Source: an uncultured Gammaproteobacteria bacterium (GTDB lineage Bacteria > Pseudomonadota > Gammaproteobacteria > CAMYKB01). From it: a stretch of 62,484 bases of DNA. Within the stretch, counting starts at the first letter, position 1. Each line of letters begins with the position of its first letter. The DNA lies in assembly GCA_947258875.1 (NCBI GenBank), contig CAMYKB010000019.1, positions 1 to 62,484 on the forward strand. Reading direction: 5' to 3'. The position numbers and the translations under genes were made by a program. Positions 42,427 through 52,133 of the stretch are shown one piece after another. The notes beneath the pieces are model-generated. The model was not told where the DNA came from and did not search any database. It was given only the letters and a program-made list of their open reading frames with translations.

Positions 42427-44627
42427 GAAAGATATCCAGAGGGCTGTTACCCATACTGGCCCTGTTTGGATTGCTGATGGGGTCGCTCTATTTGATGAGT
42501 GATGCCACTCAGAACGTCACCTCTTTTGGGCGCTTGTACATACCTCTGCTGGTATTGAACAGCCTGCTGTTGCTACTGCTGTTTATCCTTATCGCTATCA
42601 ACTTGTTCAGGCTTGTCGCACAAGTCGTGAAGCGCCAACCCGGTTCGTTGCTGACAATGCGCATGATGCTGGTGTTTGTAGTACTCGCGTTGATACCTGC
42701 GGGTATCGTTTACGGTTTTTCAATCAAGTTACTGGAGCGAGGTATTGACAGTTGGTTTGACGTGCGCGTGGAGAGCGCCTTGCGTGATGCGCTCGACCTG
42801 AGTCGTTCTTCGCTGGATCTTTATGTGCGCGAATTGCGCCAACAGACGTCGTCAATGAGTAAGGTGCTTTCCGATGTGCCAGACCCGCTTGCGGCGTTGA
42901 CATTGAATGACCTGCTCAATTCCAGTGGCGCCACAGAGATTACCCTGTTTGGCGCCAATAGCCGCATCATCGCCACCAGCGGCGAGATATCAAGTGCCGT
43001 GGTGCCGCGTATGCCAGGTCAGACTATCCTGCGGCTGGTGTCACAGGGTGAAATCTATACGGGTCTCGATCCCATCAAAGATTCCGGGCTAACGATACGT
43101 CTGGTGTTGCCAGTGCCTGCGAGCCAGGAAAATACCGAAATCCGAGTGTTGCAAGTGCTTTACCCGGTGACCGAGCGGATTAATACGCTGGCAAGCAACG
43201 TGGAGGAGGCCTTCGGTAAATACAACGAATTGGTGTATTTGCGTACCCCGTTGAAGCAGAGTTTCACTCTGACGTTGTCGCTGGTATTGCTGTTAGGTGT
43301 ATTGTTCGCGGTGTGGGCGTCATTTGTTTCATCACGCCGATTAATGGCGCCGATACGCGAGTTGGCGGAAGGCACCAAGGCGGTGGCTGCTGGGGAATAT
43401 CATAAGAAACTACCGGTGGGGAGCAAGGATGATCTGGGTAAGCTGGTGATGTCGTTTAACCAGATGACCGAGTATCTGGCTGTATCTCGTGACGCAGCCG
43501 AGAGTAGTCAACGCATGGTCGAGGGACAGCGCGCCTATCTGGAGACCATCCTGCAGCATTTATCATCCGGAGTGATCAGCCTTGATCAGACCTTTGTGTT
43601 ACGTACGGTCAACGCGGCAGCCAATCATATTCTGGGCGTTGATTTAAACGCCTATGTGGGTTACACCCTCCACGATGTGTTACATGGCGAACCGATATTG
43701 AAGTCGCTTTACCGAAAACTTGAGCCTGCCTTCAGGCAAGCGGATTCTGACTGGCAGGAGCAGTTGGTTGTGGTGACACCCAGTGGCCGCAAGACGTTGA
43801 TCTGCCGTGGCACCAATTTGCCAGTGCGTGCCGGCATGGCGGGCGGCTACGTGATTTTCTTTGATGACATTACCGCGTTGATCCAGGCGCAGCGTAATGC
43901 GGCATGGGGTGAGGCGGCGCGCCGTCTTGCGCATGAAATCAAAAATCCGCTAACCCCGATACAGCTTTCAGCCGAACGGCTGCGCAAGAAACTGCTAAAA
44001 CAACTGGAACCCGATGCCGCAGTGATACTTGACCGTGGAACACATACGATAGTCGAACAAGTTGAATCCATGAAAACCATGGTCAATGCCTTCAGTGATT
44101 ACGCGCGTTCCCCAGAGGTTGAGTTGGTCTCCGTGGATATCAATAAATTGATAGCTGATGTTGTGGAACTTTATCGGGGCAATGTTAGCAGCACGCAGCT
44201 GATGCTTGATCTCGATGAAGCGTCGCCACGAATCGAGGCGGACCCGGTGCGGATCCGGCAGTTATTGCACAATCTGATCAAGAATTCTTTGGAAGCCCTT
44301 GAGGGCAGTGAGCAGGGTAAACTGACTGTTAGTAGCCAATGCTGTGCACAGGAAAACGCGCATGATTTGGTTGAAATCACTGTCACGGATAATGGTCCGG
44401 GTATACCGGAAGATATCATGGACCGCTTATTTGAGCCCTACGTGACGGACAAAATTAAAGGTAATGGCCTGGGATTGGCTATCGTGAAGAAAATCGTCGA
44501 GGAACATAATGGTAATGTATGGGCTGAAAATGCTGCTGCTGGTGGTGCGGTGATACACATACGTTTATTGCAACTGAACGCGGAAGCCAGCGGTCGTGTT
44601 GTGCAAATGAGGGGGGATGCGGCATGA
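42411..44627 (+). CDS. ntrY: NtrY-type sensor histidine kinase
   Basis: A 738-residue inner-membrane kinase. Three membrane segments lie in the first 100 residues, then a periplasmic sensing region to about 280 and a fourth membrane segment (SFTLTLSLVLLLGVLFAVW). HAMP, PAS, HisKA and ATPase domains follow in order. The phosphoacceptor lies in RRLAHEIKNPLTPIQL (His508), and the ATP-binding boxes include VTDNGPGIPEDI and KGNGLGLAIVKKI. The architecture is that of NtrY. It overlaps ntrX by four bases. The signal is unknown; relatives respond to nitrogen, redox or envelope state. Confidence 0.93.
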   Translation: MANALRKISRGLLPILALFGLLMGSLYLMSDATQNVTSFGRLYIPLLVLNSLLLLLLFILIAINLFRLVAQVVKRQPGSLLTMRMMLVFVVLALIPAGIVYGFSIKLLERGIDSWFDVRVESALRDALDLSRSSLDLYVRELRQQTSSMSKVLSDVPDPLAALTLNDLLNSSGATEITLFGANSRIIATSGEISSAVVPRMPGQTILRLVSQGEIYTGLDPIKDSGLTIRLVLPVPASQENTEIRVLQVLYPVTERINTLASNVEEAFGKYNELVYLRTPLKQSFTLTLSLVLLLGVLFAVWASFVSSRRLMAPIRELAEGTKAVAAGEYHKKLPVGSKDDLGKLVMSFNQMTEYLAVSRDAAESSQRMVEGQRAYLETILQHLSSGVISLDQTFVLRTVNAAANHILGVDLNAYVGYTLHDVLHGEPILKSLYRKLEPAFRQADSDWQEQLVVVTPSGRKTLICRGTNLPVRAGMAGGYVIFFDDITALIQAQRNAAWGEAARRLAHEIKNPLTPIQLSAERLRKKLLKQLEPDAAVILDRGTHTIVEQVESMKTMVNAFSDYARSPEVELVSVDINKLIADVVELYRGNVSSTQLMLDLDEASPRIEADPVRIRQLLHNLIKNSLEALEGSEQGKLTVSSQCCAQENAHDLVEITVTDNGPGIPEDIMDRLFEPYVTDKIKGNGLGLAIVKKIVEEHNGNVWAENAAAGGAVIHIRLLQLNAEASGRVVQMRGDAA

Positions 44628-45991
44628 CTGGCCAATATATTCTTGTCGTCGATGATGAACCGGCGATCCGTGACCTGGTGCAAGAGATCCTGGAAGATGA
44701 GGCTTATGAGGTCGATGTGGCAGAGAGTGCTGCAGAAGCACGCGACAAGCGCAGCCAACGACGTCCCGACCTGGTGCTGCTGGATATCTGGATGCCGGGT
44801 GAGGATGGTATCAGCCTGTTGAAAGATTGGCAGGAGTCCGGCAGCCTGGCTTGCCCGGTTATCATGATGTCGGGCCATGGTACGGTTGAAACGGCGGTCC
44901 AGGCCACTCGTCTTGGCGCTTATGATTTTATTGAAAAGCCGCTGACGCTGGCCAAGCTACTATTGTGTGTACGCCGCGCCCTGGAGGCCGATCAATTACG
45001 CAAGGAGAATGTAGGTCTGAAACACCAGACCTCGGTCGTGCGAGAGCCCATTGGTTCGAGTGAAATCATGCAACAGTTGCGTGAGCAGGCCAAACGACTG
45101 GCCGAACATGACACCTGGTTGTTAATAACCGGTGAGCCGGGTGCTGGTAAGCAGACGACTGCGCGTTACATTCACAGCCTGAGTGCGCGCCGTGAACAAG
45201 CATTCGTCAATCTGGGCGCAGCGTCACTTGCCAGTGACAATGTTTCGGCGGAGCTGTTTGGTCGCGAGACGGGCGAGCAGACCAACCAGGGTCTGCTCGA
45301 CCAGGCAAATGGTGGTGTGCTGTTCATGGACGAGGTGGCTGATCTGGATTTGCAGGTACAGGGGTTGTTGGTAAACGCCTTCGAGGCCAGCAATTACATG
45401 CACGTTGGCGGTGTTCAGGTGCAGGACCTTGATGTTCGCGTTATAGCCGCTACTTGCCGCGACCTGCAGGAAGACGTCAAGGCCGAGCGATTTCGCGAAG
45501 ACCTGTTTTATCGCTTGAATGTTGTGCCGTTACATGTACCGCCGTTACGCGAACATACAGAAGATATCCCTGAGCTATTGAATTATTATGTCGATTACTA
45601 CTGTTCGCGCGAAGGATTTACCTACCGCCATTTCTCGATTTCCGCGCAAAACCGGCTGAAACATTATTCATGGCCTGGCAATATTCGTGAGCTGCGTAAC
45701 TTGGTGCAGCGCCTGTTGATACTGGGTATCGGTGATGAAATAGACTCAGAAGAAGTGAATGCTGCGCTGGGTGATCCGAGCGTGCGTCCGGATGAGCAGT
45801 CCCAATGGCAACATAGCGTGTTTGAGTTGCCGTTGCGAGAAGCGCGTGAGGCCTTTGAACGGAATTATCTACTGCATCAATTGAAAAATGCGCAGGGTAG
45901 CGTGACCAAACTATCGCAGCGCGTGGGGATGGAGCGCACGCATCTCTATCGTAAACTACGTGCGTTGGGCATTAACCCAAAAGAAGTATAA
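44624..45991 (+). CDS. ntrX: NtrX-type response regulator lacking a GAFTGA loop
   Basis: A 455-residue regulator. The receiver domain has LVVDDEPAIRD and phospho-acceptor Asp54 (VLLDIWMPG). The AAA+ domain shows GEPGAGKQTTA (Walker A) and GGVLFMDEVADL (Walker B) with R-finger-region residues FREDLFYRLNVVPL. The C-terminal Fis-type HTH is VTKLSQRVGMERTHLYRKL. The GAFTGA loop needed to contact sigma-54 is absent: ELFGRETGEQTNQGLLDQANGG (in two parts ELFGRETG and EQTNQGLLDQANGG) shows a shortened, different segment. This is known for NtrX proteins and suggests action other than classical sigma-54 activation. Confidence 0.92.
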   Translation: MTGQYILVVDDEPAIRDLVQEILEDEAYEVDVAESAAEARDKRSQRRPDLVLLDIWMPGEDGISLLKDWQESGSLACPVIMMSGHGTVETAVQATRLGAYDFIEKPLTLAKLLLCVRRALEADQLRKENVGLKHQTSVVREPIGSSEIMQQLREQAKRLAEHDTWLLITGEPGAGKQTTARYIHSLSARREQAFVNLGAASLASDNVSAELFGRETGEQTNQGLLDQANGGVLFMDEVADLDLQVQGLLVNAFEASNYMHVGGVQVQDLDVRVIAATCRDLQEDVKAERFREDLFYRLNVVPLHVPPLREHTEDIPELLNYYVDYYCSREGFTYRHFSISAQNRLKHYSWPGNIRELRNLVQRLLILGIGDEIDSEEVNAALGDPSVRPDEQSQWQHSVFELPLREAREAFERNYLLHQLKNAQGSVTKLSQRVGMERTHLYRKLRALGINPKEV

Positions 45992-45997
45992 CAATAC

Positions 45998-47371
45998 ATG
46001 AAAATTATTATTCTCGGCTCCGGACAGGTCGGCGGTTCACTCGCATACAGTCTGGCGCGCGAAGCCAATGATATTACTGTGGTCGATCTGCGTGCCGAAA
46101 TCCTTCAGGAGATACAGGACAGGGCGGATTTAAGTACCGTAGTAGGTCATGCGTCGCACCCAACAGTGCTGGAACAAGCGGGTGCCGCCGATGCCAATAT
46201 GGTGATTGCGCTGACCAATAGCGACGAGACCAATATGATCGCCTGCCAGGTGGCCTACACCCTGTTTCATACCCCTACCAAGATTGCGCGTGTGCGCGCC
46301 AGTGAATACCTGCAGTACAAAAAATTATTTATGCAGGAGGCCTTGCCGATCGATGTGTTGATCAGTCCGGAGTTGCTGGTGTCGCAATACGTGCAACGAC
46401 TGATCGAGCACCCGGGTGCCCTTCAAGTTCTGGATTTTGCCGATAGCAAGGTACAGCTGGTAGCAGCGCGTGCCTATTATGGTGGTGCACTGGTGGGGCA
46501 CGAGTTGCGCACACTGAGTGAGCATATGCCGAATGTGCCGATGCGGGTGGTGGCAATTTTTCGTCGGGGCGCGTCGATCAAGCCTGAAGGTCGTACCGTC
46601 ATCGAGCCGGACGACGAAGTGTTCTTTATTGCAGCTGACAACAATATCGAACGCGTGACCAGCGAGCTGCGCAAGCTAGATAAGCCTTATAAACGCGTCT
46701 TGCTTGCCGGTGGCGGTAATATCGGTATGCATTTAGCACAAGCGCTGGAGCAGAAGTATCAGGTCAAGATTATTGAGCGCAACAAGCAACGTGCCAAATA
46801 CTTGTCGGAGACACTGGATCGCGCGATTGTGCTATGTGGTGACGCCGCTGATCAGGAATTATTGCTGGAGGAAAATATCGAGAACACGGATGTGTTTTGT
46901 GCAGTCACCAATGACGACGAGGCGAATATACTTTCTGCTATGTTGGCCAAGCGGCTGGGTGCGCGTAAGGTCATGTCGCTGATCAATCGGCCGAGTTATG
47001 TGGATCTGGTCGAGAGCGGCATTATCGATATTGCCATCTCACCGGAACAGGTCACGATCGGTACCTTGCTGACTCACGTAAGGCGTGGTGATGTGGTGGC
47101 GGTGCATTCGCTACGGCGCGGCGCGGCTGAAGCTATCGAGGCTATTGCTCATGGCGATAAAAATACTTCCAAGGTGGTCGGCCGTGCCATCGAGGATGTC
47201 AACCTGCCGGTGGGTACGACCATTGGCGCGATTGTGCGCGATTACGAAGTCGTGGTTCCTCACCATGATACGGTTATCGAATCCGAAGATCATATCATTA
47301 TGTTTTTGACCAATAAGAAACGCATCTCCGAGGTCGAGAAACTGTTCCAGGTCGGCGTCACCTTTCTTTAG
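45998..47371 (+). CDS. trkA: Trk potassium uptake regulator TrkA
   Basis: A 457-residue cytoplasmic NAD-binding subunit of the Trk potassium channel. Two RCK modules are present: the first starts at residue 1 ([18 protein letters not shown]), the second near residue 233 ([18 protein letters not shown]), each followed by a TrkA-C domain. It gates TrkH by nucleotide binding. It lies 6 nt after ntrX and 5 nt before trkH, so the rsmB-ntrYX-trkAH stretch may be a single transcript. Confidence 0.96.
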   Translation: MKIIILGSGQVGGSLAYSLAREANDITVVDLRAEILQEIQDRADLSTVVGHASHPTVLEQAGAADANMVIALTNSDETNMIACQVAYTLFHTPTKIARVRASEYLQYKKLFMQEALPIDVLISPELLVSQYVQRLIEHPGALQVLDFADSKVQLVAARAYYGGALVGHELRTLSEHMPNVPMRVVAIFRRGASIKPEGRTVIEPDDEVFFIAADNNIERVTSELRKLDKPYKRVLLAGGGNIGMHLAQALEQKYQVKIIERNKQRAKYLSETLDRAIVLCGDAADQELLLEENIENTDVFCAVTNDDEANILSAMLAKRLGARKVMSLINRPSYVDLVESGIIDIAISPEQVTIGTLLTHVRRGDVVAVHSLRRGAAEAIEAIAHGDKNTSKVVGRAIEDVNLPVGTTIGAIVRDYEVVVPHHDTVIESEDHIIMFLTNKKRISEVEKLFQVGVTFL

Positions 47372-47376
47372 ATTTT

Positions 47377-48828
47377 ATGAATTATACCGTTATTCAACGC
47401 ATTGTTGGGCTGCTGCTTATGTTATTCAGCTTGACCATGCTGCCATCGGCTGTAGTTGCCTGGTGGTACGATGAAGATGCAATCAAACCGTTCGTTTATG
47501 GATTCGGTGTTACGTTCGCTACGGGTCTTGCGCTGTGGTTGCCGGTACTTCGTGCCAACCGCGACCTGCGGTTGCGAGATGGTTTTATCGTGGTGGTTAT
47601 GTTCTGGGCGGTGCTGGGTTCGTTTGGTTCAATCCCGTTGATCATCTCTGAGCAGCCTTCGGTATCGGTCGTTGACGCCATTTTTGAATCAATCTCGGGC
47701 TTAACCACTACCGGTGCCACGGTCATTACCGGCCTGGACGATTTGCCCAGGGCCATTCTCTTCTATCGCCAGTTGTTGCAGTGGATGGGTGGTATCGGAA
47801 TCATCGTGATCGCAGTGGCGATTCTGCCTATGCTGGGTGTCGGCGGCATGCAGCTCTATAGGGCGGAAACGCCTGGCCCGGTCAAGGATAAGAAACTTAC
47901 TCCGCGTATTGCCGAGACCGCCAAGGCGTTGTGGTATATCTATCTCACGCTCACCGCAATTTGTGCGCTCGCCTACTGGATGGCAGGGATGAGTCTCTTC
48001 GATGCCGTTTCGCACAGTTTCGCAACAGTGGCAATCGGCGGTTTCTCCACGCACGATGCCAGCATGGGGTATTTCAATAGCCCGCTGATCGAGACGGTGG
48101 CGATTGTGTTTATGTTGTTATCGGGCGCCAATTTCGGATTACACTTTATGGCGTGGCGCAGCATCCGGCTTAAACCCTATTTCGTGGATCCGGAGTTTCG
48201 AGCCTATATAACGGTGTTGGCCGTAGTGGCCGTGGTCACGGTGGTGTATCTGTATTTCACCAGGACCTTCGGCCATTTCGGTACAGATGTGCATCATGGG
48301 GTATTCCAGGCGGTCTCGATCGGTACGACTACCGGGTTTACCACGGCGCAGTACCATGCATGGCCTGGGTTCCTGCCCATATTGTTGCTGTTTATCAGTT
48401 TTATCGGGGGTTGCGCTGGATCTACCGGCGGCGGTATGAAGGTGATTCGTGTTTTGTTGTTGTTCAAACAAGGTGCGCGCGAGTTGATGCGTCTTATTCA
48501 TCCCAATGCGCAGATCGCGGTGAAAGTTGGAAACAAACCCATGGAAGAACGCGTGATTGAGGCGGTATGGGGATTTTTCTCGGCCTATATCGCGGTGTTT
48601 GTTATCATGATGTTGCTGTTGATGGCTGCCGGCCTGGACCAGGTCACCGCCTTCTCTGCTGTGGCGGCAACTCTCAATAATCTTGGCCCGGGGCTTGGCG
48701 ATGTCGCCACCAATTATGCGGGCATCAGCGATTTTGCCAAGGCTGTGCTTTGTGTCTCGATGCTACTGGGTCGTCTGGAAATCTTCACCTTATTGGTCGT
48801 GTTAACACCTGCATTCTGGCGGCGTTGA
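47377..48828 (+). CDS. trkH: Trk potassium channel subunit TrkH
   Basis: A 483-residue integral membrane K+ channel with about ten membrane segments and four selectivity-loop repeats (ESISGLTTTGATVITG, FATVAIGGFSTHDASM, AVSIGTTTGFTTAQYHAWP, AVAATLNNLGPGLGDV). The glycine in each filter (TTGA, IGGF, TTGF, LGPG) is preserved. It takes up K+ using the proton motive force, gated by TrkA encoded immediately upstream. Confidence 0.96.
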   Translation: MNYTVIQRIVGLLLMLFSLTMLPSAVVAWWYDEDAIKPFVYGFGVTFATGLALWLPVLRANRDLRLRDGFIVVVMFWAVLGSFGSIPLIISEQPSVSVVDAIFESISGLTTTGATVITGLDDLPRAILFYRQLLQWMGGIGIIVIAVAILPMLGVGGMQLYRAETPGPVKDKKLTPRIAETAKALWYIYLTLTAICALAYWMAGMSLFDAVSHSFATVAIGGFSTHDASMGYFNSPLIETVAIVFMLLSGANFGLHFMAWRSIRLKPYFVDPEFRAYITVLAVVAVVTVVYLYFTRTFGHFGTDVHHGVFQAVSIGTTTGFTTAQYHAWPGFLPILLLFISFIGGCAGSTGGGMKVIRVLLLFKQGARELMRLIHPNAQIAVKVGNKPMEERVIEAVWGFFSAYIAVFVIMMLLLMAAGLDQVTAFSAVAATLNNLGPGLGDVATNYAGISDFAKAVLCVSMLLGRLEIFTLLVVLTPAFWRR

Positions 48829-48855
48829 TGAGTGGCATTTGAGTGTACGGTCCTG

Positions 48856-49431
48856 ATGTCGATCCTGGTTGAAAAATGGAACGAGCGCTACCGCGAGGCG
48901 CGTGTAGAGGATGCCCGCGTCGCACAGGTGCTGACGGAAAATGCTCACTTACTGCCACCAGTAGGTGCTGCGCTTGATCTCGCCTGTGGTCTGGGGGGTA
49001 ATGCCAGTTTTCTTGCAGAGCATGGATTACAGACACTCGCCTGGGACATCTCGCCGCAGGCGATCAGGAAGTTGCAGGAGTATGCCGTGTCCAAGGGTTT
49101 GCCGCTCAAGGCGGAATCCAGGGACGTTGAAAACAATCCTCCTGGGGCAGCGAGTTTTGATGCGATCGTGGTTGCGCATTTTCTGCATCGTCCGACGGTA
49201 CCGGCACTGGTGGCTGCCTTGAAACCCAAAGGCCTGCTGTTCTATCAAACCTTTATCCGCGACACCGTTGATGATATTGGCCCGAAGAATAAAGATTTTC
49301 GTCTGGCGGCTAATGAATTGCTACAACTGTTCTCACCTCTGCGTGTACTGGTGTATCGGGAAGAGGCCAGGGTAGGCGATACAACGCGTGGATTTCGTAA
49401 TCAAGCCATGCTAGTCGGCATGAAGGTTTAG
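48856..49431 (+). CDS. SAM-dependent class I methyltransferase
   Basis: A 191-residue protein with the SAM-binding glycine motif ALDLACGLGGNASFLAEHG (about residues 39-57), a motif II acidic region (LAWDISPQAIRKLQEY) and FDAIVVAHFLHRP. It resembles small TehB/UbiE-like methyltransferases; the substrate is unknown. The ATG at 48856 begins MSILVEKWNERYREA, a common family start; a GTG eight codons earlier is possible. It follows trkH and precedes a GNAT gene with a 7-nt gap. Confidence 0.88.
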   Translation: MSILVEKWNERYREARVEDARVAQVLTENAHLLPPVGAALDLACGLGGNASFLAEHGLQTLAWDISPQAIRKLQEYAVSKGLPLKAESRDVENNPPGAASFDAIVVAHFLHRPTVPALVAALKPKGLLFYQTFIRDTVDDIGPKNKDFRLAANELLQLFSPLRVLVYREEARVGDTTRGFRNQAMLVGMKV

Positions 49432-49438
49432 CGAACCA

Positions 49439-49861
49439 ATGCCCGAGGTAGCGCTTGCAGTCAATACAGATGAAATAGCGGCCTGCTATCCGGTGATGGC
49501 GCAATTGCGACCACATTTGACAGAAGAGATATTCGTGGAGCGTGCGACGCAACAAATGCAGGAAGGCTACAGGCTGGCGTATTTACAGGATAGTGGGATT
49601 GTTCATACCGTAGCGGGATTTCGCATTATCTCAAATCTTGCCTGGGGCCGTTTCTTGTATGTCGACGACCTGGTTACGGATTCAGGGCAACGTTCCAAAG
49701 GCTATGGTAAACAGATGTTGGACTGGCTTGTTCGTCATGCAAAGGGGCATGGGTGTAAAGAGCTGCATCTGGACTCCGGACTGCAACGCCTCAATGCGCA
49801 TCGTTTCTATGAGCAACACAATGTTATCAAAACGGGGTTTCATTTTGCGGTTAAACTATAG
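49439..49861 (+). CDS. GNAT-family N-acetyltransferase
   Basis: A 140-residue single-domain acetyltransferase. The N-terminal AACYPVMAQLRPHL and core FLYVDDLVTDSGQRSKGYGK contain the acetyl-CoA phosphate-binding (QRSKGYG) loop; HLDSGLQRLNAHRFYEQHN covers motif B. This form is common for amino-group acetyltransferases of uncertain substrate. The gene is tightly spaced between the methyltransferase and the TPR protein. Confidence 0.9.
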   Translation: MPEVALAVNTDEIAACYPVMAQLRPHLTEEIFVERATQQMQEGYRLAYLQDSGIVHTVAGFRIISNLAWGRFLYVDDLVTDSGQRSKGYGKQMLDWLVRHAKGHGCKELHLDSGLQRLNAHRFYEQHNVIKTGFHFAVKL

Positions 49862-49887
49862 AAAGAATGCTTCTGGAAAGTGGTGAT

Positions 49888-50217
49888 ATGAGCCTGATCG
49901 ATAATTTTGAAAAAATGTTGGAGAGTGGGCAGGACAATGCCATGCTGCGTTTTACGCTGGGCTCGGCATTTTTGAAAATGGATAAACCGCAGCATGCCGT
50001 GGAGCACCTGCGTAAGGCCGTGGAACACGATCCCAAGTACTCCGCTGCATGGAAAGCGCTGGGCAAGGCGTTGACGGCTTGTGCCGATATTCAGCAGGCT
50101 CTCGATGCCTACACCTCGGGCATTGCAGTCGCCGAAGAGCATGGCGACAAGCAGGCGGCCAAGGAAATGCAGGTCTTCAAGCGGCGACTCGAAAAGCAGT
50201 TGCCGCCAGCCGATTGA
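49888..50217 (+). CDS. Tetratricopeptide repeat protein
   Basis: A small cytoplasmic protein of about 109 residues made of roughly two TPR units (NAMLRFTLGSAFLKMDKPQH ... YSAAWKALGKALTACADIQQA), a helical scaffold for protein contacts. Family members of this size lie near lipid A acyltransferase or TrkH genes in other gammaproteobacteria, without known function. Two starts are possible; I favour the ATG at 49888 over that at 49867. It lies 11 nt before the acyltransferase gene. Confidence 0.85.
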   Translation: MSLIDNFEKMLESGQDNAMLRFTLGSAFLKMDKPQHAVEHLRKAVEHDPKYSAAWKALGKALTACADIQQALDAYTSGIAVAEEHGDKQAAKEMQVFKRRLEKQLPPAD

Positions 50218-50228
50218 AGGAATAGATT

Positions 50229-51167
50229 TTGGCTGACGCACTATCCAGCGGTGTACCGCCGTTTCAACGCAGTTTTCTGCACCCGCGTCACTGGCCTGTC
50301 TGGCTCGGTATGGGCCTGATCTGGTTATTGTCGCTGCTGCCTGTCCGTATACGCGCGCGCCTGGGCAAGACTATCGGTAATAGCGTCTATCGGCGTAATC
50401 ACAAACGCCGCCATATCGTGCTTACCAATATGGAACTGTGTTTCCCAGGGTGGACGCAGGATGAACGCGAACAACGTGCCCGCAGGTTATTTCAGGTGAT
50501 GGGTCTGAGTATGCTCGATTACGGGCAGTTGTGGTTTTCAAGTCATAAACGCCTGCTCAAACAAACAGCGCTGCTGGGTGAGGAATATATCGCTGAATGT
50601 CGCCGCGAGGGCCGTAATGTGATTGTCATGGCCGCGCACTGCGTAGCGTTGGACTTTGGTCCCTCAATGATGCTGCGCAAGGGCTACCCTTTGATAGGGC
50701 CATACAATGCCGCGAAAAATCCGATTGTCGACTGGTTGATCGCGCGTGGTCGTTGCCGTTTTAAAGGCCGTGTCTTCGAGCGTGACACCGGTATGATGGC
50801 TTATTCACGGGCGCTGAAACGTGGCGAGTATCTATTTTATTTGCCGGATGAGGATCTCGGTATCGAGCATTCGGTGTTTGTGCCGTTTTTCAATACGCCC
50901 AAGGCGACGCTGACCACCATGGGCAGGCTTGCCAAGATAGGTAAAGCGGCGGTGATTCCTTGTATCACGATCTTTAATGGCGAAGCGTGCCGCTACGAGT
51001 GTCATCTGTTGCCAGCGCTGGATGATTTTCCATCCGGTGATGAAGTGCGGGACGCGAGGCGCATCAACGAGGCGCTCGAAGACCTGATTCGCATCGCGCC
51101 CGAGCAGTATTTGTGGACCCTGAAATATTTCAAGACCCGCCCTGAGGGTGAGCCCCCTGCTTATTGA
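50229..51167 (+). CDS. Lipid A lauroyl-type acyltransferase, H(X4)D
   Basis: A 312-residue LpxL/LpxM-family acyltransferase anchored by an N-terminal membrane helix (WLGMGLIWLLSLLPV). The catalytic motif is AAHCVALDFG (His to Asp, HX4D), and FYLPDEDLGIEHSVFVPFF is a classic family block. It transfers a secondary acyl chain to lipid A at the inner membrane. The best start is a TTG at 50229 after AAGGA. Its 3' end overlaps the convergent second acyltransferase gene by 7 nt. Which position it acylates cannot be assigned. Confidence 0.92.
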   Translation: MADALSSGVPPFQRSFLHPRHWPVWLGMGLIWLLSLLPVRIRARLGKTIGNSVYRRNHKRRHIVLTNMELCFPGWTQDEREQRARRLFQVMGLSMLDYGQLWFSSHKRLLKQTALLGEEYIAECRREGRNVIVMAAHCVALDFGPSMMLRKGYPLIGPYNAAKNPIVDWLIARGRCRFKGRVFERDTGMMAYSRALKRGEYLFYLPDEDLGIEHSVFVPFFNTPKATLTTMGRLAKIGKAAVIPCITIFNGEACRYECHLLPALDDFPSGDEVRDARRINEALEDLIRIAPEQYLWTLKYFKTRPEGEPPAY

Positions 51168-52078
51168 GGCGAATACGGATCCCGACTGCCTTCAGGCTGA
51201 CGTTTGAAGCGTTTGTAGCTCCAGGAATACTGTTCAGGACATTCCCTGATCAAAGTCTCAACGCCCTGATTGGTTGCAGTGGCAGCGATCACCTGGTCCT
51301 TGTCGTGGATACCTTCCGCAGCCTTGATAAAATGAATGTGATAACCCTGACCATGCGGCAGTCGTTCGGCATAAGAAAAGATGACCGGGGTCTTGTGCTT
51401 GGCGGCGAGGCGCGTCAGCAGCACCATGGTATACGCGGGCACGCCGAAGAGTGGCGCGAAGACACCGGTTCCTGCCTGCGGCACCTGGTCGGGTAGTATG
51501 CCGACGCACTGGCCTTCATTGAGCGCCTTGAGTAACAGCTTTACGCCACGCGTATCGGTGGGCACCAGGGTGGCGCCCGTGGATTGGCGGGCCTGGCGGA
51601 TGACCTCGTCGAGTGACTCGATACCGCTGGGCCGGTAGAGGCTGCTCATGGGGTATAGCGTTGCGACATACATGCCGCACATTTCCCAACAGCCAAGGTG
51701 GGGCACCACGTACAACGCCCCTTTTTGCTCAGCCATGGCGCTATCGAGTAATTCCTTGCCCGTGGTCTGTTTGACCAGTTGCGTTATGCGTTCGGGTTTC
51801 GACCACCAGATATAGCCTGCCTCGGTCAGTCCTTTGCCGGTCTCTATGAGGTTGCGGCGTACTAATTGCTGTTGCCAAAGGCGCGGTTTGTCAGGAAAGC
51901 ACGTCGCGATATTGATGCGTGTAACGCGCTTGAAGTCAGAAGGGAACAGGTAAACCAGCAGGCCTATGCAGGCACCGACGGCATGATTCACTGGCAAGGG
52001 CAGTAACGAAAGGCCGCGCAGTATGGCGACAGTCAACTTGTCACGGATTTTTGTTTTCAGTTTGCCGCTAGTTTTCAT
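51161..52078 (-). CDS. Second lysophospholipid/lipid A acyltransferase, H(X4)E
   Basis: A 305-residue LpxL-family acyltransferase with an N-terminal membrane helix, catalytic VVPHLGCWEMCG (HX4E) and GILPDQVPQAGTGVFAPLFG. It differs clearly from the convergent neighbour, so the pair is probably not a recent duplication, and the two may add different chains or act on different positions. GGGGA before the ATG at 52078 fixes the start. It overlaps the other acyltransferase gene by 7 nt tail to tail. Confidence 0.9.
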   Translation of the reverse strand: MKTSGKLKTKIRDKLTVAILRGLSLLPLPVNHAVGACIGLLVYLFPSDFKRVTRINIATCFPDKPRLWQQQLVRRNLIETGKGLTEAGYIWWSKPERITQLVKQTTGKELLDSAMAEQKGALYVVPHLGCWEMCGMYVATLYPMSSLYRPSGIESLDEVIRQARQSTGATLVPTDTRGVKLLLKALNEGQCVGILPDQVPQAGTGVFAPLFGVPAYTMVLLTRLAAKHKTPVIFSYAERLPHGQGYHIHFIKAAEGIHDKDQVIAATATNQGVETLIRECPEQYSWSYKRFKRQPEGSRDPYSPQ

Positions 52079-52133
52079 ACTTCCCCAACACGCCACGTTA
52101 TGCCGGACATGACACTTCAATATTAACGCGTTA

